From: DASWID01 sp049682815
GTDB taxonomy: Bacteria > Desulfobacterota_D > UBA1144 > Nemesobacterales > CSP1-2
Direction: 5' to 3'
Assembly (NCBI GenBank): GCA_049682815.1
Contig: JBAUII010000027.1
Span: 1 to 19,566, forward strand
Length of the DNA: 19,566 nucleotides
The notes under the pieces are model-generated. The model ran no database searches and had not been told where the DNA came from. It was given only the letters and a program-made list of their open reading frames with translations. Made by a program: the position numbers and the translations under genes. Positions within the stretch are counted from its first letter, which is position 1, and every line of letters starts with the position of its first letter. This document shows, one piece after another, positions 8,468 to 14,389 of the stretch.

Positions 8468-10549
8468 TTGGCATTAATGAAACAGGAAGAGGAAACTCGA
8501 GCAAAGGTTACCTATGACCTAAAGGTCATCCGGTGGCTTTTTAACTTCACCAAGCCATTTAAGAAATTTTTTGTTTTCTCATTGGTTTTTATGATCATAA
8601 CGGCCGGGCTTGAACTTCTCATACCATACATAACTAAGATCGCTGTCGACAGCTACATTTTCCCATCATGGAGGGAGGCAACCTTTTCGGATGAGGGGCA
8701 GGATAAAAATTTCGAAAAACAGCTAAAAGAGAGATACCCCACTTCGATAATAAAAGTAGATGAAGATAGATATTTAATCGATCTCTCTGCCGTCAGTGCG
8801 GCAGAAAGGAATAATCTAGAGAAGCTTGGTATGGTCTCGGAAGAAAGATATCTGCTCATTGGCCCAGCAAAGGTTAGTACAGATAGGATGAAGAAAATAT
8901 ACGAAATTATCGAAGATCACCCCGATGTGATTAGGCCTCTTGGTAAATCATTTATCGTAGGATATTCGTCTCTTAACCAATTGAGCAAACCTGAGGTTGG
9001 TATATTAAGAAGTGAAGAAATTAGCGGTGTAATAAGGCTTGCAATAATTCTCTTAATGAGTCTTTGTGGTGTTTTCCTTTTCAGTTCATTATATACATAC
9101 TTTCTCAATTACTCAGGGCAAAAAATTATGCATAACATCAGGGTAGGGGTGTTTTCGCATATCCTATCCCTTCCTCAGGCGTTCTTTGATAGGAACCCTG
9201 TGGGCAGGTTGTCGACCCGTGTTACGAATGACGTCAACGCGATAAACGAGATGTATACCTCTGTGCTGGTTCAATTTCTTAAAGATGTTTTGGTAATTTT
9301 TGGGGTACTGATTTTGATGTTTTATATGAACAGGAATCTAACCACCTATATACTTTTCCTTACCATCGTAGTCGGAGTTGTAGGGGCCCTGTTTAGGATT
9401 AGGCTGAAGACTGTATACAGAAATGTCAGAAAGACGATCGCTCAGCTAAATGCGTTTGTTCAGGAAAGCATCAGAGGAATCGTACTGATTAAACTATATG
9501 GTAAGGAGAAAAACAACTTTGAAAGATTTAAGGATGTAAGTCGGCAGAACTATGAAGCAAATATGGATCAGCTCTGGGCATTCGCCACGTTCAGGCCAAT
9601 CATTGAATTTATTAGCGTATTCTCTGTAGCCTTAATACTCTGGTATGGAGGTCTTAGCGTTTTGAGCCTAGACCTCACCCTTGGGGCACTTATCGCATAC
9701 CTCTACTATGTAAGAATGCTATTTAGACCGATCGTGGAGCTCACGGAGAGGTACAATATTTTTCAATCGGCTATAGCCGCGTCAGAAAATCTTTATGATC
9801 TTTCTAGAGTTGAGCCTGAAGGACGGGATAGAGGAAGAAGGGAAGAAAATGTTAATGGAGAGCTTGAATTCAGGAATGTCTGGTTTGCATATAATGAAGG
9901 CGAATGGGTTTTAAAAGATGTCTCTTTTACAGTGGGCGCCGGGCAGACGGTTGCGCTGGTTGGCCTGACCGGCTCTGGAAAAACGACTATAGTTAATTTA
10001 ATCCTCAGGTTTTACGATATCCAGAAGGGTCGGATCATTTTTGATGGAGTGGATATAAGAGAGTATAGTCGGGAGTTTTTGAGGGCAAATATATCTGCAG
10101 TATTTCAGGATCTATTCCTCTTCGGGAGGACTATGACCGATGGTCATTCGGAAAATGGAGATGATTTTGCAAAGGCTATAGGGGTTGATGATCTTGTAGA
10201 GAGTGACGGTAGTTTTATTTCTTCCGGAGAGAGACAGCTTGTTTCAATTGGCCACGCTTTTAATAAAGATGTCAATTTCTTGATACTCGATGAAGCAACT
10301 TCTCATATAGATGCTCAACTAGAATCGAGGGTGCGGGATGAAATTAAAAAAGGGTCAAAAAAACGGACGACTTTAATTATCGCTCACAGGCTCTCTAATG
10401 TCAGAGATGCGGACAAGATTATCGTCATCCACAAGGGTGAGATCTACGAGGTTGGTACACACAATGAACTACTAGAAAAGGAAGGAATTTATTTTAATCT
10501 ATACGAGCTTCAAAATGAGATTCAACGAATTTCTGCTGCCGCGGAATAA
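8468..10549 (+). CDS. ABC exporter half-transporter, catalytic-site subunit with large TM1-TM2 insert
   Basis: A 693-residue half-transporter, about 110 longer than usual. TM1 is at about 34-56; residues 65-185 form a polar insert rich in charged and aromatic residues before TM2 (about 187-210). The ATPase has Walker A GLTGSGKTT (499-507), Q-loop Gln547, Walker B LILDE with catalytic Glu609, and switch His640 (IIAHR), all intact. Its signature is SSGERQ (585-590) rather than LSGGQ, and only 37 residues separate Q-loop and signature where the partner has 55, so the helical subdomain is short. Intact catalytic residues here complement the defective ones in the preceding gene. BmrD is, to my recollection, a known subunit with a TM1-TM2 extracellular domain. 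Start: GGAG at 8456-8459 fits the TTG at 8468 (8 nt) better than the ATG at 8477. Confidence 0.92.
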   Translation: MALMKQEEETRAKVTYDLKVIRWLFNFTKPFKKFFVFSLVFMIITAGLELLIPYITKIAVDSYIFPSWREATFSDEGQDKNFEKQLKERYPTSIIKVDEDRYLIDLSAVSAAERNNLEKLGMVSEERYLLIGPAKVSTDRMKKIYEIIEDHPDVIRPLGKSFIVGYSSLNQLSKPEVGILRSEEISGVIRLAIILLMSLCGVFLFSSLYTYFLNYSGQKIMHNIRVGVFSHILSLPQAFFDRNPVGRLSTRVTNDVNAINEMYTSVLVQFLKDVLVIFGVLILMFYMNRNLTTYILFLTIVVGVVGALFRIRLKTVYRNVRKTIAQLNAFVQESIRGIVLIKLYGKEKNNFERFKDVSRQNYEANMDQLWAFATFRPIIEFISVFSVALILWYGGLSVLSLDLTLGALIAYLYYVRMLFRPIVELTERYNIFQSAIAASENLYDLSRVEPEGRDRGRREENVNGELEFRNVWFAYNEGEWVLKDVSFTVGAGQTVALVGLTGSGKTTIVNLILRFYDIQKGRIIFDGVDIREYSREFLRANISAVFQDLFLFGRTMTDGHSENGDDFAKAIGVDDLVESDGSFISSGERQLVSIGHAFNKDVNFLILDEATSHIDAQLESRVRDEIKKGSKKRTTLIIAHRLSNVRDADKIIVIHKGEIYEVGTHNELLEKEGIYFNLYELQNEIQRISAAAE

Positions 10550-10634
10550 AATTCATTCCCCAGACCCTAATCCTCTCCCTGGGAGGGGTAATAACAGGGG
10601 AAATTCTTTTACTGTAGTGGCTTGTGCTTACAGG

Positions 10635-10662
10635 GTAGGGAACGCATATATGCGTTCCCTAC
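10635..10662. repeat. Perfect 28-bp palindrome
   Basis: GTAGGGAACGCATA is followed immediately by its exact reverse complement, giving a 28-bp palindrome without a loop. It lies in the 199-bp gap after the ABC pair. A purine/pyrimidine repeat with CTCCCTGGGAGG (10575-10586) lies just before. It could fold as a transcript hairpin, but there is no U-tract. It most resembles a dispersed extragenic palindrome. Confidence 0.75.
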
Positions 10663-10748
10663 ATTAGTCAAGGATATAAAAAATCATATAAAAGGTTTGA
10701 TCGTAAGTCTATGAATTATTAATAAATGTTAAAGGTTCCGTTCTATTT

Positions 10749-11972
10749 TTGCATAATATACTAAAGGTGATTAAAGAATTTAAGCCTATTTATAAACTTA
10801 AAGAGGAACTGATATCATTTCTTCAGCAACGTGAGAACATCTCTGAAAGAAATCTCAGTTTTATAGTTTCTCCTTACCGAATTAGTCCTCTTGGAGCACA
10901 TATTGACCATCAGGGCGGACCGGTATTAGGAATGACGATAGAAGCCTATACGGTTCTTGCCTTCGTACCTGCGGTCGCTCCAAAAGTTCGGTTGCACAGC
11001 ATGAATTATCCGGGTGTGGTGGAATTTAATCTCCAGCAGGTTGGTTCTCCTGATATGAATGATTGGGGCAGGTATGCGCGTGGGGCGACTAAAGCACTTG
11101 GTGACATAAAGACTCTTTCCCACGGATTTCTGGGTGCTGTAAACGGGACCCTGCCCTCGAGTGGCTTGAGTTCTTCTGCTTCTGTTGGTTTGTCATATCT
11201 TTATGCCCTTGCAAGGGTAAACGAACTGGACATTTCGACAAATGACTTTATTCGTTTAGATCGGAGTCTTGAAAACGAATACCTTGGTTTACAAAACGGG
11301 ATACTTGACCAGGCAACGATTCTTAATGGAAGGAAAGATCATTTGCTCTATATAAACACCCTTAGTGCGGAAGTAAAATCCGTCGAAAGACCGAATAACA
11401 GTGATGACTTTAAGATCATAATTGTTCATTCTGGATTTAGCAGAGAACTAACATCAAGTGGTTTTAATACCCGAGTCGAGGAGTGTAAAATGGTCTCGAG
11501 GTTGTTGGGCCAGAATGGCGGAATCGAATCGGCAAATGCGTTATCTGATATACCGGAAGAGGTATATAAACAATATAGAGCCGCATTGCCTAAAAATTTA
11601 ATGAAGAGGGCTGACCACTATTTTTCTGAGGTTCGATGTGTAGAAGATGCTTTTATATATTGGCGCCACGGGAATTGGGTAGAATTTGGTCGTTTGATGA
11701 AGGAGTCCTGTAATAGCTCGATTGAGAATTACGAGAGCGGTAGTCCTGCGCTCATTGAATTACAAAGAATATTTAGCGAGACTAATGGAGTTTACGGAAG
11801 CAGGTTCTGCGGGGGTGGTTATGGTGGGTGCGTTATGGCTTTCGTGAAACCTGAATTTTCGGATGAGGATTCATCCAAATTATTAGAGAACTATCTGAGC
11901 AGCCTCCCTGAAGCAGAGGGAAGAGCAGCGGTTTATAGAGTGAAATCCGATGAAGGGATCAGATTCTTATGA
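10749..11972 (+). CDS. GHMP sugar kinase, galacturonokinase-like
   Basis: A 407-residue GHMP-superfamily kinase of the galactokinase branch, phosphorylating the anomeric carbon of a sugar. Motif 1 reads SPYRISPLGAHIDHQGG (41-57). The GAHIDHQGG form is that of plant galacturonokinase, not the GEHTDY of galactokinase. Motif 2 is PSSGLSSSASV (136-146), the catalytic aspartate lies in NGILDQ (Asp187), and motif 3 is FCGGGYGGC (353-361). The gene overlaps the following nucleotidyltransferase by 4 bp (ATGA), so the two are translationally coupled; together they would turn a free sugar into NDP-sugar. Galacturonate to UDP-galacturonate is the best guess. The TTG start is uncertain: AAAGG at 10731-10735 is 13 nt away and no in-frame ATG lies nearby. 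Confidence 0.87.
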   Translation: MHNILKVIKEFKPIYKLKEELISFLQQRENISERNLSFIVSPYRISPLGAHIDHQGGPVLGMTIEAYTVLAFVPAVAPKVRLHSMNYPGVVEFNLQQVGSPDMNDWGRYARGATKALGDIKTLSHGFLGAVNGTLPSSGLSSSASVGLSYLYALARVNELDISTNDFIRLDRSLENEYLGLQNGILDQATILNGRKDHLLYINTLSAEVKSVERPNNSDDFKIIIVHSGFSRELTSSGFNTRVEECKMVSRLLGQNGGIESANALSDIPEEVYKQYRAALPKNLMKRADHYFSEVRCVEDAFIYWRHGNWVEFGRLMKESCNSSIENYESGSPALIELQRIFSETNGVYGSRFCGGGYGGCVMAFVKPEFSDEDSSKLLENYLSSLPEAEGRAAVYRVKSDEGIRFL

Positions 11973-12736
11973 TAGCTATACTGCTCTGCGCTGGATTTGC
12001 AACACGAATGTATCCCTTGACGAAGAATTTTCCTAAGCCATTGCTAAAGGTCTGTGGCAAGTCTGTTCTCGACTACCTAATGGACCAATTACTGGTATTA
12101 CCCCAAATTGAGTCGATACATGTAGTGACCAATGGGCTCTTTTATAAGAATTTTCTTGAGTGGCAAGCGGGGTGGGAAAAGATTTCGAGTGAATATGATA
12201 TCGATATACTTCTCTATAATGACGGAGCTACCCGTAATGAGAGTCGTCTTGGAGCTGTCAACGATTTGGCACATACAGTGAAATCATTAAAAACCGTAGC
12301 GCCTGCCATAATTGCTGCGGGAGATAATATATTTCGCTTCTCATTAAAGCCTCTTGCTCAGACGTTTATAAAAACCGGGAAAAATATTTTGATAGCTTTA
12401 GAGGAAATTGATTATGGTAGAAAAAAGCAAAAGGGTATTCTTGAGATTGGACCGGATAATCGTGTGTTAAGGTTTTACGAAAAATCTATCGAAGCCAAGT
12501 CAGGCTGGGCCTGTCCGCCTATATACCTTTTACAGCTCTCCGCCCTTGGCTACTTAGAGGAATATGCGACACGACCGGATGCTGGAGACTCACCTGGTTA
12601 TTTTATGGAGTATCTTGTAAATAAGGAACCGGTATATGCAGTAAAGGTGAACGGGAATAGATTGGATATCGGGACAATTGAATCCTATGAGGAAGCAAAT
12701 AGGATTCTAAGCAGCGAGCCGGTGATTGTTTCGTGA
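11969..12736 (+). CDS. Sugar-1-phosphate nucleotidyltransferase
   Basis: A 255-residue single-domain nucleotidyltransferase of the RmlA/HddC/MPG type. It joins a sugar-1-phosphate to a nucleoside triphosphate. The N-terminal signature is intact: LCAGFATRMYPLTKNFPKPL (6-25) with the catalytic Arg and Lys. AAGDN (116-120) carries the metal-binding Asp119, and RLDIGTIESYEEA (231-243) supplies the second aspartate (Asp233). There is no acetyltransferase or hexapeptide-repeat extension. Its start overlaps the stop of the kinase gene, tying it to the product of that enzyme. The nucleotide (UTP, GTP or other) cannot be read from the sequence. If the kinase is a true galacturonokinase, UTP is expected and the product is UDP-galacturonate. 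Confidence 0.9.
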   Translation: MIAILLCAGFATRMYPLTKNFPKPLLKVCGKSVLDYLMDQLLVLPQIESIHVVTNGLFYKNFLEWQAGWEKISSEYDIDILLYNDGATRNESRLGAVNDLAHTVKSLKTVAPAIIAAGDNIFRFSLKPLAQTFIKTGKNILIALEEIDYGRKKQKGILEIGPDNRVLRFYEKSIEAKSGWACPPIYLLQLSALGYLEEYATRPDAGDSPGYFMEYLVNKEPVYAVKVNGNRLDIGTIESYEEANRILSSEPVIVS

Positions 12737-12785
12737 GCAGTTACCTGAACCACTATTTCTCCCGCAATTAGTGGGTGAGTATAAA

Positions 12786-12821
12786 TTTCCTTCGCCTTGA
12801 GGGGGATGAAAGATGGGGGTG
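12786..12821. repeat. Dispersed purine-rich repeat, copy 1
   Basis: CCTTGAGGGGGATGAAAGATGGGGGTG (centred near 12808) matches the segment at 14065-14090 with a few substitutions and one missing base. Just after it, GATGTAGGGGCAACCTTCAG (12830-12849) looks like another short repeat piece. Copy 2 marks the break in the avd remnant. Confidence 0.55.
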
Positions 12822-12910
12822 TATTCTTTGGATGTAGGGGCAACCTTCAGGTCGCCATATGAGGTTAAAGGGGTTAACCCATGGTATCTAAACTAAAGAA
12901 AACTTTTGCG

Positions 12911-12940
12911 TTGTTTCATGGGCATTATCTGTTGTATAAT
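12911..12940 (+). promoter_or_regulatory. Probable promoter of the DUF1566 gene
   Basis: A perfect TATAAT (12935-12940) stands 18 nt after TTGTTT (12911-12916) and 60 nt before the GTG start. The -10 is strong and the -35 is partial, consistent with a housekeeping-sigma promoter for the DUF1566 gene. Confidence 0.5.
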
Positions 12941-13000
12941 CTAAAGGGTTCAAACATTCGAAATGTAATACACCCAAAAGCTATAAGGAGGTAAGACACC

Positions 13001-13633
13001 GTGAAGAAGGTATTTTTATTGTTTTTGGTACCCCTTTGTTTAGGGCTCATGGGTATGGAGTCGTGTTTCCCGGGTGACGGATATCCTAATCCCGATGCCT
13101 TTGGCGTATCCGGGCACGGCCCGGCTTTGAGTTACACCGACAACGGTGACGGCACATTTACAGATAACGTCACGAAGTGGAGATGGGAGATAAAAACTGA
13201 TGACGACAGTGTCCACGATGTGGACAACACCTATCAATGGAGCGATACTGGGACCGATCCAGACGGGTCGCTCTTTGATGTTTTTCTACACACACTGAAT
13301 AACACGTGTGATGGAGAAGGGGTGACCGACTGCGATGGAGACCAGGACTGTGCCGCTGGTGAGAAGTGTGGGTTTGCGGGATTTCGTGACTGGTGTATAC
13401 CTAACGTGAAGAGGTTGCAGAGTATAGTGGATTATAGTACGTGCAACGGTTGCGATAGTGACACCGCAGCAAGTAGCGTTCCCGGAGAGACTTTCGGATC
13501 CAGCTACTGGTCGTCTACTACGCTCGCCGGCAACACCAGCAACGCGTGGTTCGTCAACTTCAACAATGGCCCCGTGGACTTCAACGATAAGGACAGGGAC
13601 TTCCGCGCTCGCGCAGTGCGTCCATGCGAGTAA
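13001..13633 (+). CDS. DUF1566 (Lcl C-terminal domain) exported protein; probable DGR variable protein
   Basis: A 210-residue secreted protein with a hydrophobic leader (1-20 or so). The N-terminal half has the pattern DNGDGTFTDNVTKWRWE; a cysteine-rich stretch (103-123) follows, then GFRDWCIPNVKRLQSIVDYS (127-146) and SSYWSSTT (167-174). DUF1566 adopts a C-type-lectin-related fold used as a target by diversity-generating retroelements. Residues 183-208 (WFVNFNNGPV then RARAVRP) align with the usual AWNVNFNNGNV...RAVR target end. At sites usually Asn the codons are TTC, CCC, GAC, TTC, GAT, GAC, GAC and TTC, as expected from adenine-specific mutagenesis of AAC/AAT. GTG start: AAGGAGG (12985-12991) is 9 nt upstream. 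Trp-Cys-Ile and Lys-Arg-Leu replace the common WRLP and KEL, perhaps early decay. A truncated avd follows. Confidence 0.88.
   Translation: MKKVFLLFLVPLCLGLMGMESCFPGDGYPNPDAFGVSGHGPALSYTDNGDGTFTDNVTKWRWEIKTDDDSVHDVDNTYQWSDTGTDPDGSLFDVFLHTLNNTCDGEGVTDCDGDQDCAAGEKCGFAGFRDWCIPNVKRLQSIVDYSTCNGCDSDTAASSVPGETFGSSYWSSTTLAGNTSNAWFVNFNNGPVDFNDKDRDFRARAVRPCE
13500..13630 (+). other. Putative DGR variable region (VR)
   Basis: The last ~130 nt of the DUF1566 gene. Between the fixed codons for Trp183 and Arg204, nearly every codon at a usual Asn position ends in C or T but differs at bases 1 and 2. The 3' end, GCGCTCGCGCAGTGCGTCC (13605-13623), is GC-rich and unvaried, which is where the initiation-of-mutagenic-homing site sits in known systems. 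Boundaries are approximate because no template repeat is available for alignment. Confidence 0.6.
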
Positions 13634-13640
13634 TTGGTCA

Positions 13641-13669
13641 TTTGATCATTTGACAGTTTGATCATTTGA
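13641..13669. repeat. 13-bp direct repeat after the DUF1566 gene
   Basis: TTTGATCATTTGA occurs at 13641-13653 and again at 13657-13669, a 16-nt period, each copy containing the palindrome TGATCA. It starts 7 nt after the stop codon. Confidence 0.7.
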
Positions 13670-13684
13670 TTTTGGTGGGGTTGT

Positions 13685-13703
13685 GGGTGGGAGTTTCCCA
13701 CCC
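13685..13703. repeat. 8-bp stem hairpin downstream of the VR
   Basis: GGGTGGGA pairs with TCCCACCC around a 3-nt GTT loop, 51 nt after the stop of the DUF1566 gene. Known DGRs need a short GC-rich hairpin just beyond the homing-initiation site; this one is a candidate, though farther away than usual. It could also be an unrelated repeat or a terminator without a U-tract. Confidence 0.6.
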
Positions 13704-13705
13704 GT

Positions 13706-13730
13706 TCATGCTGAGCTTGTCGAAGCATGA
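13706..13730. repeat. Dispersed hairpin, TCATGCT...AGCATGA
   Basis: A 7-bp stem (13706-13712 with 13724-13730) around GAGCTTGTCGA. This sequence type recurs in many genomes as an extragenic palindrome related to the CCCTTCGAC pieces at 1741 and 14247. Confidence 0.55.
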
Positions 13731-13731
13731 G

Positions 13732-13797
13732 AAAATGTAGTGCCCGTTCACTGAAAAGGCTTGATTTGGACTGATGAGGGCATCGTCCCTACATTTT
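13732..13797. mobile_element. 66-bp MITE-like inverted-repeat element
   Basis: AAAATGTAG (13732-13740) and CTACATTTT (13789-13797) are exact 9-bp terminal inverted repeats; just inside, TGCCC (13741-13745) pairs with GGGCA (13778-13782). There is no coding capacity. It may be a miniature transposable element or a structured extragenic repeat. No target-site duplication is clear. Confidence 0.5.
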
Positions 13798-13805
13798 TAC
13801 TTAAT

Positions 13806-13859
13806 CCCCGATAAAATCGGGGAAGGGTCGGAGCATTGTAGGCACGAATTTATTCGTGC
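13806..13859. repeat. Two tight hairpins
   Basis: CCCCGAT-AAA-ATCGGGG (13806-13822, 7-bp stem) and GCACGAAT-TT-ATTCGTGC (13842-13859, 8-bp stem) stand between the DUF1566 gene and the avd remnant. Neither has a U-tract, and both resemble extragenic palindromes more than terminators. Confidence 0.65.
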
Positions 13860-13905
13860 AACTCAATTTATGATCGATTGAAGGATAATTTCCGGAGAGG
13901 GTGTA

Positions 13906-14070
13906 ATGGCTCAAACAGAGCATCTACCAATTTACAAGAGCACATATGACCTGTGTCTCTATTTTGAACAGGTGGTTCGCAGTTTCTCACATTACCACAA
14001 GTATTCAATCGGGGCAGACCTTAGAAATAGTGCAAGGGAGGTCTTTGGAAATACTTCTCTTCCTCCTTGA
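13906..14070 (+). pseudogene. avd: Truncated avd (DGR accessory variability protein), N-terminal part only
   Basis: An open frame of 54 codons starts at ATG 13906 with GGAGAGG at 13894-13900 before it. Its product begins MAQTEHLPIYKSTYDLCLYF and continues VVRSFSHYHKYSIGADLR. This is the first part of the four-helix-bundle bAvd-like family, whose members begin LPIYK..YDL and carry YHKYTLG.DLR; Avd binds the DGR reverse transcriptase. Family members are roughly 110-130 residues. Here the match ends after SARE (about 14040), and eight unrelated residues lead to TGA. The break coincides with the start of a dispersed repeat that also occurs at 12786-12821. No continuation is seen in the other frames or further downstream. 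The order of target gene then avd is standard for DGRs, so this is strong evidence that a retroelement once stood here. Confidence 0.72.
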
Positions 14071-14090
14071 GGGTGATTAAGGTAGGGGTG
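14056..14090. repeat. Dispersed purine-rich repeat, copy 2, at the avd breakpoint
   Basis: CCTTGAGGGTGATTAAGGTAGGGGTG (ending at 14090) matches copy 1 at 12795-12821 with few changes. The avd reading frame loses its family resemblance just before this copy. Confidence 0.6.
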
Positions 14091-14106
14091 CTTAAAGAAA
14101 TATTAT

Positions 14107-14272
14107 CGCGGCTAGAAGCCGCTCCTGGATGAGAACTATGTTCCAGTCTCACCATTATGCGGGACTGGAAAGTCCCGCCTATCGGGTTTGGATTATTAAA
14201 AATCGATAGGCGAGGTTTTCTAACCTCGCAAGGTTAGGTCACTAGCCCCTTCGACCATTCGGTGTCGAAGGG
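14107..14272. repeat. Cluster of nested hairpins
   Basis: Four stems lie in a row: GCGGCT/AGCCGC (14108-14122, also at 1820-1834), GCGGGACT-GGAA-AGTCCCGC (14159-14178), GCGAGGTT-TTCT-AACCTCGC (14210-14229) and CCCTTCGAC/GTCGAAGGG (14247-14272). The second and third are further joined by GCCTATCG (14177-14184) facing CGATAGGC (14204-14211), making a compound cruciform. It fills the place where the rest of avd, a template repeat and an RT gene would be expected. Confidence 0.7.
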
Positions 14273-14389
14273 ATTGAGATGGAGGTGAAGATATATTTAA
14301 TCATTTCACAAATGGTAGGGCTTTTAAAATTTGACCATTATAATTTATTGGATCAAAATTAACTACTTTTATAAAGGAGGGAATAGAAG

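Noticed and set aside
13640..13670. CRISPR-like repeat array
   Set aside because: There are only two 13-bp copies with a 3-nt gap and no spacers or cas genes.
13504..13728. Reading frame opposite the end of the DUF1566 gene
   Set aside because: It runs through the VR and hairpin repeats on the opposite strand with low-complexity content; it is a shadow of the real gene.
14041..14150. avd continuing in another frame after a simple frameshift
   Set aside because: The other frames read through repeat and hairpin DNA and show no Avd-like residues, so this is a truncation or replacement rather than a one-base shift.
13634..14389. DGR template repeat or reverse transcriptase near the DUF1566 gene
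   Set aside because: I looked for a second copy of the YWSSTT...RAVRP coding segment and for RT motifs on both strands here and found neither; the space is filled by hairpins and the avd remnant.
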